Origin: Saprospiraceae bacterium
GTDB taxonomy: Bacteria; Bacteroidota; Bacteroidia; Chitinophagales; Saprospiraceae
NCBI GenBank assembly: GCA_022841745.1
Contig: JALHQW010000026.1
Coordinates: 1-64,000 of the forward strand
Length of the DNA: 64,000 nt
Direction of reading: 5' to 3'
Shown: in pieces, positions 54,740 to 62,899 of the stretch
Position numbering within the stretch: position 1 is the stretch's first letter
Layout: each line of letters starts with the position of its first letter
Translations under genes and position numbers: made by a program
Notes under the pieces: model-generated
Seen by the model: the letters and a program-made list of their open reading frames with translations, nothing else
Database searches by the model: none
Told to the model about the DNA's origin: nothing

Positions 54740-56563
54740 ATGTCCCGTTTTACTGACATCGCCGACATATCCTCGGTGCTCAAGGCTCGGAAACACCCAA
54801 CTGCTGTTTTTTGGAACAGGTTGGAGGGTAGGCCCCGCACCGATAATTTTACCCAAAGCCTTCGTGCAGAAGTGCGGGACGGCCTTTGGATGCTCTCTAG
54901 GCAGTGGCAAATGGGAGAGTTTGAAGGCGACGACGCTGGTTCACCTGTGTTTGCAAAACTGCACATGGAGAAAACCAAGCTGCGCAAATACCAACCGCTC
55001 GACCACAGCGCCCAAGATTTCGATGACGAAAAACCCTTGGAAACGCAAGTTGAGTGCATGCCGATTCCTATGCAGATTGCAACGCAGCCAATCAGTTTGG
55101 ACATCCGGTTGCTGATGGGGCGGCATTGGGGAAAAATGCTGAACAACCCCGCCATGTTGGCTGCATTTACTGTAAAATACCCAATTGAAATGCCCGCCCA
55201 GAATACGCCCGCTGGTGCTCCAGTTTTTGCCCACAAAGACGTCTGGCAACAATGGGCCGCTGTGGCTGGCCGCCGCATGGATGGCTACAAGTTTTACCAG
55301 CATTTGAAATCAGGTGGGCTTGCCTCGGATGGCATTCCAGGGGCAGATGATTCGCTTGGCCAGCGCTTTATGGATTGGTTCGAAGCGCTTTTCTTCCAAC
55401 CCTCCAACGAAAACGGGAATAAGGCTTGGGCACCTGAGCGGCTTGAGTACCAGTTCAGTGCATCCGCACCAAGGGATGGCGCAGAAATGGTACTTCGTGC
55501 AGAGGAATACTATCATGGCCACCTCGATTGGTATAGTTTGGACCACGATAAACAAGCTGTTCAACTGGGGGACACAGCCACCGACCCTACCGGCACGGTG
55601 ACGACACAAACCCAGACGTTTGTGCCAACACAGGTTTCTTTCAATGGCATGCCCAACACCCGATGGTGGGCTTTTGAAGATGGCAAAACCAATTTCGGGG
55701 AGCTGCGGCCGGGCCGCAACGACCTCGCCCGGCTGCTGATGATGGAATTCGTGCTGGTTTATGCAAACGATTGGTTCCTACTGCCCGTTGCTTTGGAAGC
55801 TGGCTCAATGGCTTTGACGAAGGGCCTTGCTGTCACGAACGTCTTTGGCGAACGAACCTGGGTAGAAGCCGGCAACCGTGGCCTCGACGACGATTTCAAA
55901 CGGTGGAGCATGTTCACCCTTAACACACTAGGTAAGCGGCGTGAGCCTGCCGACCTGACTTTGGCAGTGCTGCCCACGGTCGCCAAAATGCAGGAAGGCA
56001 AGCCGTTCGAGGAATTTGCCTTGGTGCGGGATGAAATGGCCAACATGGTTTGGGGGGTTGAAACCCGTATTCCTTCACCGAATGGCGGCAGTTTGAGTGG
56101 CAAGGAAGCGGCCTACGAAACCCGTCGCTTTTTTGAGGAACTGGCGGGGGTGAAGCCAGAAGACCTACCAGTTTTTAAGGCTAATATCCGATATGAAGTC
56201 ATGAATGATGTCCCAGAAAACTGGATTCCATTCGTGCCCGTACATGAAGAAGGCAGCTCACAAGCTATCCACCTTCAACGGTCGAGCATGCTCCGCTTCA
56301 TCAAAGGCGACCCTTTGAAGCCCCGCAAGGTAAAGCCCCGCACCGACCTATTGCGGGAGGGGCTTGACAAGATGCCAGTTGATGTCTATTTCATTCGGGA
56401 AGAAGAAGTGCCAAGGAGTGGCGTGCATGTGTCTCAAAGCTTTCAGCGAACCCGTTGGTACGATGGACGAGTATTTACTTGGCTGGGAGTGCGCAAACGC
56501 ACGGGCAGGGGCGAAGGGTCTTCCGGTTTGGCTTTTGACCGCATTATTGACAAGCCAGCCTGA
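54740..56563 (+). CDS. Giant-protein cluster gene 7: 607-residue protein
   Basis: The N-terminus reads RAEVRDGLWMLSRQWQMGEF with GDDAGSPV following, and the middle NGMPNTRWWAFEDGKTNFGE with LARLLMMEFVLVYANDWF. These parallel a family I recall beside the 1839-type protein in other bacteria. No signal peptide or known domain. Last gene of the cluster; its stop is 37 bases before the copied helicase tail. Confidence 0.7.
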   Translation: MSRFTDIADISSVLKARKHPTAVFWNRLEGRPRTDNFTQSLRAEVRDGLWMLSRQWQMGEFEGDDAGSPVFAKLHMEKTKLRKYQPLDHSAQDFDDEKPLETQVECMPIPMQIATQPISLDIRLLMGRHWGKMLNNPAMLAAFTVKYPIEMPAQNTPAGAPVFAHKDVWQQWAAVAGRRMDGYKFYQHLKSGGLASDGIPGADDSLGQRFMDWFEALFFQPSNENGNKAWAPERLEYQFSASAPRDGAEMVLRAEEYYHGHLDWYSLDHDKQAVQLGDTATDPTGTVTTQTQTFVPTQVSFNGMPNTRWWAFEDGKTNFGELRPGRNDLARLLMMEFVLVYANDWFLLPVALEAGSMALTKGLAVTNVFGERTWVEAGNRGLDDDFKRWSMFTLNTLGKRREPADLTLAVLPTVAKMQEGKPFEEFALVRDEMANMVWGVETRIPSPNGGSLSGKEAAYETRRFFEELAGVKPEDLPVFKANIRYEVMNDVPENWIPFVPVHEEGSSQAIHLQRSSMLRFIKGDPLKPRKVKPRTDLLREGLDKMPVDVYFIREEEVPRSGVHVSQSFQRTRWYDGRVFTWLGVRKRTGRGEGSSGLAFDRIIDKPA

Positions 56564-56600
56564 CGAGTTTTTTTGGTATTGAAATAGCGAAGAAAAAGCG

Positions 56601-56714
56601 GCTGTGGACGACAGCGGAGACAAGCGCATGGCGACGATTTTCTTCCCTGACTTGGACGTGGACAAGGAAAAAAGCATTAGGCTGAAATTTGCGAAGCTAC
56701 AGATTTTGGGGTGA
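56601..56714 (+). pseudogene. Duplicate 3' end of the helicase gene
   Basis: Matches 37583-37696 of pcrA over 114 bases with about 11 mismatches (about 90 percent), ending on the same TGA. It reads VDDSGDKRMATIFFPDLDVD and on to KFAKLQILG, with most changes at silent third positions. No helicase sequence precedes it; homology also stops just after the TGA. It marks the right edge of the putative island. Confidence 0.85.
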
Positions 56715-56719
56715 GTTGT

Positions 56720-58666
56720 TTAATGGGCAAAAGCCTTGTCTCTTTCTATTAAGTAATCTGCAACCCGGCTATGTGCTGCAGCAAGTTGGCGCATGGCCTC
56801 GCATTCATGGACGTTGGATTCGGAAATATTCTTCAACTGTAGCTTGTCCGATGCCTCGTAAAAATAGGGCGGTTCATTCAATGGATAAAACGCTGTTAAG
56901 GTAGGCGTTTCGACCGCCATGTTACCTGATTTAAAATTGAAGGACTTTGCCTTTTCCGGGTTCGTCTTGAAGAGCGAGTGACCCCAAAATGCATTGTCTT
57001 CGTGTAGCCGGAGCAAGTCGAGAAGGGTAGGGGCGATGTCGCTATGGCTTGCCACAAGGGTTTGTTCCCCTATCGGCTGGAGGGGGTGCTTGGAGTACAT
57101 GACCAAGGGAACCCATATCGTTTCGTGCCGGCAATTAAGGTGTCCGGTGGATTCGCCCCTGTCGCCCAAGTCGTATCCGTGGTCCCCAGTGACGAGGAAT
57201 ATGGTCTTGTCAAACCAAGGCTCCTGCCTTAGGCTGTCGAAAAACTCTCGCAACACGTCATCCGTATAGCTTAGCGTATTGCCAATCTTGGCCTGTAGGT
57301 CTTCGCCAACGTAATTGTTGAACCTTGCTTCGGGTGTCTCAAACGGAACATGGTTGGCGATGGTAAATATGGTGGTCTCGAAACGCTGGCCGCTCCTGCC
57401 TTTTTCCTTCAGATGGGAGGCTGCTTCCCTGAAAACGAAACGGTCGTTTTTCTTGAAAGCAGGCTCGTAAAACACGTGGTCGTACCAGCGGCGAAGCCAA
57501 TAACGCTGGTTGTCCCAGTCGGGGTCGGTGCTCGTGAAAAAGCTGCAATAGTAGCCTTGTTTGCGCAGCAATAAAGGGAATCCAGTTATATTGGAAGTAG
57601 TGTAATCGTTGACGATGGACTTGGTGGAATGGGGAGGCATCGAGGCGTGCAGCGCCATGAACGAGAATACGGTCGGTTGGCCATTGCAAATAAAATTAGT
57701 CCAATAAGCCCCGTTTTCCGAGGTGGCGAGCTTTTCCAGAAAAGGCATGTGGACCTTTTTCTCCGCAGGGTTGAACAGTTGGAGGTTCTTGGCCCGCAAG
57801 GTTTCGACCACGATAATCACAATGTTCCAACTGTTGTCGGGTGCGGTTTTCTTCCCGACGAAGGTCTTCAACATTGGGAGGGAATCCGAAGTAAATGCCC
57901 AGTTGGAATCATATTGGGCCTCCAGCCATGCCTGACGCACGGTGGCGATGTCTTTTTCGATGGCTGTGTAATCAGGATTTCCCAAGATGACCGTTTTCAA
58001 TTGTTCCTTGGCGAGGATGGCGGGCGGCATCACCTTGTATTGGCGTGGCTTGGAGCCGAACAGCTTGGAGCGGTAAAGGGTGGGCAATACCATGGTCAGT
58101 ACTATCATTGCCACCAATAACATTGGGTTCCAAAGCCTGCCACTAAGCCCGTGCTTCCCAAGCCAAGGGCGGTTTGCGAGCAATAGAAAAAGGATGGGCA
58201 AGGCCAATAGTAGCAAGGAAGAATAGGTGCCACCGGCATCCATTTTCAAGGCTTCGAGGATGGATTCGGGCATGACCCGCATATCGTTGCCATAGAGTTC
58301 AAGTAGGTTGTAGGAAAGGTGCATCCCCATGAACCTTAGGCACTCATGGTCTAATTGCGAAATGACCAACGATGCAAAGACGCCAAAAATATGGGACAAG
58401 AAGAATAGCAGCCTTCCGGGTCGGCCCGATGGTGGCTCCACAAAAAGCAAGTAGGCGAAGAACGGCAGCGAGACGAGCGAAACGCCGTACCATGCGTAAA
58501 AAATGGCTGGCATGAGGTAAAAGGCGAGGTCAAGGACGTAGGGCGTTCCGAAAGGCGTGGGGCGAAGAAACAGGAACAATTGCCCGACCGTGGCAAGTAT
58601 GCCACCTATGAAGAAAATCCAGAATGTGCGCTGAGAACGCTGCAAATAGGAGTTGATGCGTTTCAT
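56720..58666 (-). CDS. LtaS-like sulfatase-fold membrane enzyme
   Basis: A 648-residue protein with about five N-terminal membrane helices and a large periplasmic alkaline-phosphatase-superfamily domain: IVIIVVETLRAKNL (metal-binding Glu), the likely nucleophile Thr in NGQPTVFSFMAL, VTGDHGYDLGD and a later SHSDIAPTLLD. This is the layout of lipoteichoic-acid synthase and related phosphoglycerol or phosphoethanolamine transferases. In Gram-negatives such enzymes modify membrane glycolipids or periplasmic glucans. Donor and acceptor unknown. It converges on the island's right end. Confidence 0.85.
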   Translation of the reverse strand: MKRINSYLQRSQRTFWIFFIGGILATVGQLFLFLRPTPFGTPYVLDLAFYLMPAIFYAWYGVSLVSLPFFAYLLFVEPPSGRPGRLLFFLSHIFGVFASLVISQLDHECLRFMGMHLSYNLLELYGNDMRVMPESILEALKMDAGGTYSSLLLLALPILFLLLANRPWLGKHGLSGRLWNPMLLVAMIVLTMVLPTLYRSKLFGSKPRQYKVMPPAILAKEQLKTVILGNPDYTAIEKDIATVRQAWLEAQYDSNWAFTSDSLPMLKTFVGKKTAPDNSWNIVIIVVETLRAKNLQLFNPAEKKVHMPFLEKLATSENGAYWTNFICNGQPTVFSFMALHASMPPHSTKSIVNDYTTSNITGFPLLLRKQGYYCSFFTSTDPDWDNQRYWLRRWYDHVFYEPAFKKNDRFVFREAASHLKEKGRSGQRFETTIFTIANHVPFETPEARFNNYVGEDLQAKIGNTLSYTDDVLREFFDSLRQEPWFDKTIFLVTGDHGYDLGDRGESTGHLNCRHETIWVPLVMYSKHPLQPIGEQTLVASHSDIAPTLLDLLRLHEDNAFWGHSLFKTNPEKAKSFNFKSGNMAVETPTLTAFYPLNEPPYFYEASDKLQLKNISESNVHECEAMRQLAAAHSRVADYLIERDKAFAH

Positions 58667-58747
58667 CTGACCCTGTTTTCGCTTGCTGGTTGTGCCAGCA
58701 AGTGGTCATTTAATGGGTTTTTGGTCAAAATGGCTGCATCAGCTGGG

Positions 58748-60505
58748 TTATTCCAGGCCCAAACCTTCCAAATTAAAAACCCTCCCAACCGGATAAAGGT
58801 TGACCGTCGGCTCGAAGAACTGCGTCTTTTTATAGACCCAAAACAGTTGTGCCCATTGGCTCTTGGCAAACTCCGGCTCGGCCTTTCGTTTCGCTTCCAA
58901 TTCGGCCTTTACAGCAGGGTTTTCCTTTAAAAATTGCGCAGCAATATCCTCGAAAACATAGGGCGAGAAATACTCTTTTTGGCCAAGGATACCATCGAAA
59001 TAATTCCACGCAAAATAACTGTCAACCCCTTGCGGCTCAATGGTTTCCATCAGGAAGCGCACGGCGGGCTGGTCAGTCACGGCCACATAGTCGCCCTTGC
59101 GGTAGGGCCAGCGCATTTTCTCCTTTTCCACTTGGATGTCGTAATGCAAGTAGTGGCCCTCATAGGCATCACGGGTGTCGTATTGCAGGATGCGGTACAG
59201 TTCCACCTCCGGCTCGGCATCGGCGGTTAGGCGGCGGAACTGCACGCCGTTCATTTGCAGTAGTTCGATAACCTCGTGATAGGCTTGCGGGATGATATAG
59301 GCGGCTGGCTTCAGCACCTGTATGCTCGGCTCCATGCGGCTCCAAAAGGGGATGGGCTTCTCGTAGGGTGCCGAGCGGTCGTACCAGAGGCGGTCGAGGC
59401 CGGTGACCTCGCTGGGCTTGTACCTGCCTTCGTAGCCCTTGAACAGGATGGTGTCGGCCCGCTGCTCATCGGCTCGCCAGTCGAGGTTGGCGTATTCCAG
59501 GTGCAAGGCCGCTTGCACGGCATCCTTCCGCACCTGCTTGATGCGCTGGCGCTCAACGGAAAGCTCCTGCACGAGCGCACTCATGAAGTCGTAGGTGGCC
59601 TTTACCCGCTGCGGGAATGGTTTGAGCATGTGCGTCTCCGGTACGAGGCCGATGCAATGGTGCAGGGCCGCATAGCCGCTGCTGAACCGAGGCGGGTCGT
59701 AGAACGCATAGATGCCGTCGGCGGGCGTGTCCTTGAACTCGTTCACATAGGGGCACATTGGCTGGCCCATCGCTTCCATGCGTTGGTAAAGGCGGGGCAG
59801 CATCACCCGCCGCATGTAGCTGCCGAGCAGACTGCCAAGCTTGTCAGTCTGGGTGGCCAGCAGGGTCATGGTGTATTGGTAGTCTGCGCCGTTGGAGGTG
59901 TGGTTGTCCACGAGCACATCGGGCTGCCACTCGTTGAAGAGCTGGTTGAATGAGCGGGCATTGCGGGTATCGCATTTGATGAAATCCCGGTTCAGGTCAA
60001 GGTTGCGGGCATTGCCCCGAAAACCATATTCCTCCGGGCCATTCTGGTTGGCCCGGCTGCAGCAGCCACGGTTCAGCGCCCCGTCAATATTGTACATCGG
60101 AATGAAGGCAACCACCACGTTTTCGAGGATGGGGCGGTAGTCCTGCTTCTGCACGAGGTCACGGCAGAGTACCATCGAAGCGTCCACACCTTCCGGTTCG
60201 CCGGGGTGGATGGCATTGTTGACGAGGAGGATAAGCTTGCCCTGCGCCCGCAATTTCACCGGGTCGAACTCGCCGGACATGGAAACCACGGCCAAGTGCA
60301 GCGGGTGGCCGCTATCTGTCGGGCCGTACTCGATGAGCCGCATACGGTCATAGCCAAGGTCTAGTTTTTTGTAAAAATTCATGCACTCAGCATAGGTGGC
60401 GGTCACTTGGTTGTTCTGCTCAAAGGGGGTGTTGTAGGTGCCGGATTGGGCCAGCATTGCGAAGCAGAAAAGGAGGAGAATTGACAAGGTTGAAATAAAT
60501 CGCAT
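58748..60505 (-). CDS. M14 zinc carboxypeptidase family protein
   Basis: A 585-residue secreted peptidase. Signal peptide MRFISTLSILLLFCFAMLAQ; zinc motif HPGEPEG (His, Glu) and later VDNHTSNG for the third ligand His; the acidic YGFRGNARNLDLNRD substrate-binding region; catalytic Glu plausibly in VPETHML. A C-terminal 200-residue extension is typical of Bacteroidota members. It acts in the periplasm or outside on peptides, possibly peptidoglycan. The start at 60505 begins the signal peptide. Confidence 0.85.
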   Translation of the reverse strand: MRFISTLSILLLFCFAMLAQSGTYNTPFEQNNQVTATYAECMNFYKKLDLGYDRMRLIEYGPTDSGHPLHLAVVSMSGEFDPVKLRAQGKLILLVNNAIHPGEPEGVDASMVLCRDLVQKQDYRPILENVVVAFIPMYNIDGALNRGCCSRANQNGPEEYGFRGNARNLDLNRDFIKCDTRNARSFNQLFNEWQPDVLVDNHTSNGADYQYTMTLLATQTDKLGSLLGSYMRRVMLPRLYQRMEAMGQPMCPYVNEFKDTPADGIYAFYDPPRFSSGYAALHHCIGLVPETHMLKPFPQRVKATYDFMSALVQELSVERQRIKQVRKDAVQAALHLEYANLDWRADEQRADTILFKGYEGRYKPSEVTGLDRLWYDRSAPYEKPIPFWSRMEPSIQVLKPAAYIIPQAYHEVIELLQMNGVQFRRLTADAEPEVELYRILQYDTRDAYEGHYLHYDIQVEKEKMRWPYRKGDYVAVTDQPAVRFLMETIEPQGVDSYFAWNYFDGILGQKEYFSPYVFEDIAAQFLKENPAVKAELEAKRKAEPEFAKSQWAQLFWVYKKTQFFEPTVNLYPVGRVFNLEGLGLE

Positions 60506-61257
60506 GGAGGTGATTGGCTTTGTAGTTGGGGGATTCATTCCCCAACATAGTGCTTTGCTTTAGTGGGAAATGAGTTACCCAACTACTTTCAGCGCGCTGC
60601 GAAGGTAGGATAATTGCCCATAGCGCTACGAACATTGGATGGCTTTAGGGCATGGCAGGTAAGTGGATTGAAAAAAAATGGGGAGTGATATGCTTGGTAA
60701 GCAGAATTATTTTTACCTTACACCCAGTTCGGTTTACAAATAGATATATCGTTACAGCAATATTTGTAAATCTCCGATTCTCACCCACTTTAAACATTTT
60801 CGCTAGTTTTGAATAATTTCGAGCGCGAGCTATTGGAAAAAGGCATCTAACATTTTCCATAACCATAAGCTGCGTCTCAGGAAAAATGGGCTGAACCAGC
60901 TTTGTAAAAACCGATTCCCATGAAAAAAATCGTCTCCCCCCTTGGTGGCTATTCATTGGAATATTCGCCGCCAGTTCGATACTTGACTGGAACTCACCAG
61001 CATTTACTGTACTCACACACAAGATTAGTTCATTCGACTGCTGATTTGCTTTGCAACAGTGCTGCCTGAATGCACGGAGTAGCGCTGTTGAAATTTATTT
61101 TAACTAAAAAGTAACTATTTAGCAGGGGGTATTTTTTTTGGTAGAAATTGAAAATTTTAACCCAAAAAACTCCTCAAAATGTGGGACGATAGAAAAATGA
61201 ATTTTATTCTCTCTTTTGCCACAGCCTAAGTAGTTACCTAAAAAACACTTGACCAAA
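60506..61257. other. 752-base gap without a confident gene
   Basis: Separates the M14 peptidase from the T9SS protein. A 125-codon minus ORF (60645-61022) is open but its residues show no domain and no signal. AT-rich at its right side with a TATTTTTTTTGG run near 61128 that could be a promoter part for the next gene. Nothing else stood out. Confidence 0.3.
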
Positions 61258-62595
61258 ATGAAAAATGCTTACGACTTGAAATTTCCTCGGCTAAAAAAAG
61301 CGTTATTGATGGCGAACCTGTTTGTTTGCTTTTGCATAACCTCGGTGTTCGGTATAACTTATGTAACAAAAAGTGATGGAAACTGGAATGCCAATTCGAC
61401 TTGGAAATCGCCAGGTGTCCCACCCAACCCACTACCTAGTGGCGATAACATCATTATAAATCACAATGTGGCCGTAATTTCAAACAATATCACACTCAAC
61501 AGTGGGAGTTCATTGACTTTGGATCCTGGCATACGGCTAGAAATTCATCAGTCTCACACGTTGACTATCAATTCTGGAGCATCTGTTTCCTTAAGCAATA
61601 ACAGTAACCTTGAAGTTCAAGGCACCTTGAATGTTAATGGCAATCTTAATCTAAATGATGGTTCTGGCAATGGTATTCTCTCAGGTGATGGAACAGTAAA
61701 TGGCACATTTACAAACAGTGGAATTGTTGCACCTGGCATAGATGGTAGCCAAATTAAATGCCTTAGTTTTAATGACCCTTTTATAGACAATGGAAAAATC
61801 TTGCAAATCCAATTAAACGGTACCACTGCATGTTCGGGGCACGATAGAGTGATAGTGAACGATCCAGTCACCCTTAGCGGAACGCTCGACGTATTGCTTG
61901 TTCCCGGGTACACTCCCATCGCTGGTAACTCATTTACCATTATGACATCTACAGGGGTGATATCTGGAACATTTTCTAGCATTAATTTACCAGTTGTACC
62001 TGGCATTACCTTCATTGTCATATACGATCCAAATGCAGTCATAATAACCACAGCCTCTGCTCTCCCCATCGAGCTAAAGTCCTTCACCGCCACCTCCCTG
62101 CGCAACACAGTGCAACTCAACTGGAGCACTATCAGCGAAAAAGACAACGCTGGCTTCGACATCGAACGCAGCTCGGACGGGCTTGACTGGGAGACGCTCG
62201 GCTTCCTAAAAGGGGCCGGTACCACCTCCTCGGAACAGCATTATCATTTTACAGATGAGAAGCCGATAAATGGAGCCAGTTATTACCGTTTGCGGCAATT
62301 TGACTTGGAGGGCGGTAGAGAAGAGTTTTCCCCTATGGTAGTGGTAGCGTTCAAGGGGGATGCCCCTTCAATATCGGTGTACCCAAACCCCGTAGCAGAT
62401 ATACTGCACGTGGCTTTGGACCAACCTAGCACCATAGAGGTCGTGGACGGCAATGGGCGGATTTTGGAGCGGCTTTATGTGCCAGAAAGCCAGCCGCTCA
62501 CCGAACTGAATGTCAGCCATTATCCTTCTGGTATTTTAAGGTTAAGGGTAATAGTGGGAGATTCCACGAAAGTTTTTAGCTTTCTCAAGCATTGA
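61258..62595 (+). CDS. T9SS type A protein with beta-helix-like passenger
   Basis: A 445-residue secreted protein. Signal peptide ends near CITSVFG. A repeat-rich, Asn/Ser-rich passenger (NITLNSGSSLTLDPG, SLSNNSNLEVQGTLNVNGNL) suggests a beta helix or polysaccharide-binding fold. From residue about 265 a fibronectin-like LPIELKSFTATSLRNTVQLNW and the sorting domain (ISVYPNPVADILHV to VFSFLKH) follow. The first 265 codons are AT-rich and the rest GC-rich, as if a foreign passenger were joined to a native tail. Confidence 0.8.
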   Translation: MKNAYDLKFPRLKKALLMANLFVCFCITSVFGITYVTKSDGNWNANSTWKSPGVPPNPLPSGDNIIINHNVAVISNNITLNSGSSLTLDPGIRLEIHQSHTLTINSGASVSLSNNSNLEVQGTLNVNGNLNLNDGSGNGILSGDGTVNGTFTNSGIVAPGIDGSQIKCLSFNDPFIDNGKILQIQLNGTTACSGHDRVIVNDPVTLSGTLDVLLVPGYTPIAGNSFTIMTSTGVISGTFSSINLPVVPGITFIVIYDPNAVIITTASALPIELKSFTATSLRNTVQLNWSTISEKDNAGFDIERSSDGLDWETLGFLKGAGTTSSEQHYHFTDEKPINGASYYRLRQFDLEGGREEFSPMVVVAFKGDAPSISVYPNPVADILHVALDQPSTIEVVDGNGRILERLYVPESQPLTELNVSHYPSGILRLRVIVGDSTKVFSFLKH

Positions 62596-62632
62596 GCAAA
62601 AAGGTACCGTTGTCCTCAAGAAAGGGGAAACG

Positions 62633-62669
62633 AAAATCTCTTCGGCTAAGCAGCCGAAGAGATTTTTTT
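62633..62669 (+). terminator. Terminator after the T9SS protein
   Basis: A 15-bp perfect stem (62633-62647 with 62652-62666), four-base loop AAGC, followed by T7, 38 bases past the stop codon at 62595. The rest of the gap to 62899 shows no gene. Confidence 0.85.
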
Positions 62670-62899
62670 GGTGCGGCAAATGACGATGCTGTTATAAACG
62701 CTAATTAAATTCGACGGCGCAGCCGACGAAAAAGAGACGCTATCCGCAACTTGAGTTAGATGCCATTTTAGTAGATAAAAATTTGGGAACTTGCCAATCT
62801 TAGTCAATTCTAAGGAACGCAACAGGTTGAAAGAATAACCTATGTACTACATTTGTCCTATTAAGCATGCCTAAAGGAAGCTTGAAACAATTATGGACA

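Noticed and set aside
38034-56563. Contractile injection system or phage tail operon
   Set aside because: No sheath, tube, baseplate or AAA+ disassembly motif was recognised; the beta-rich giant proteins alone do not suffice.
60645-61022. 125-codon minus-strand ORF
   Set aside because: No domain, no signal and odd composition; kept only as part of a gap note.
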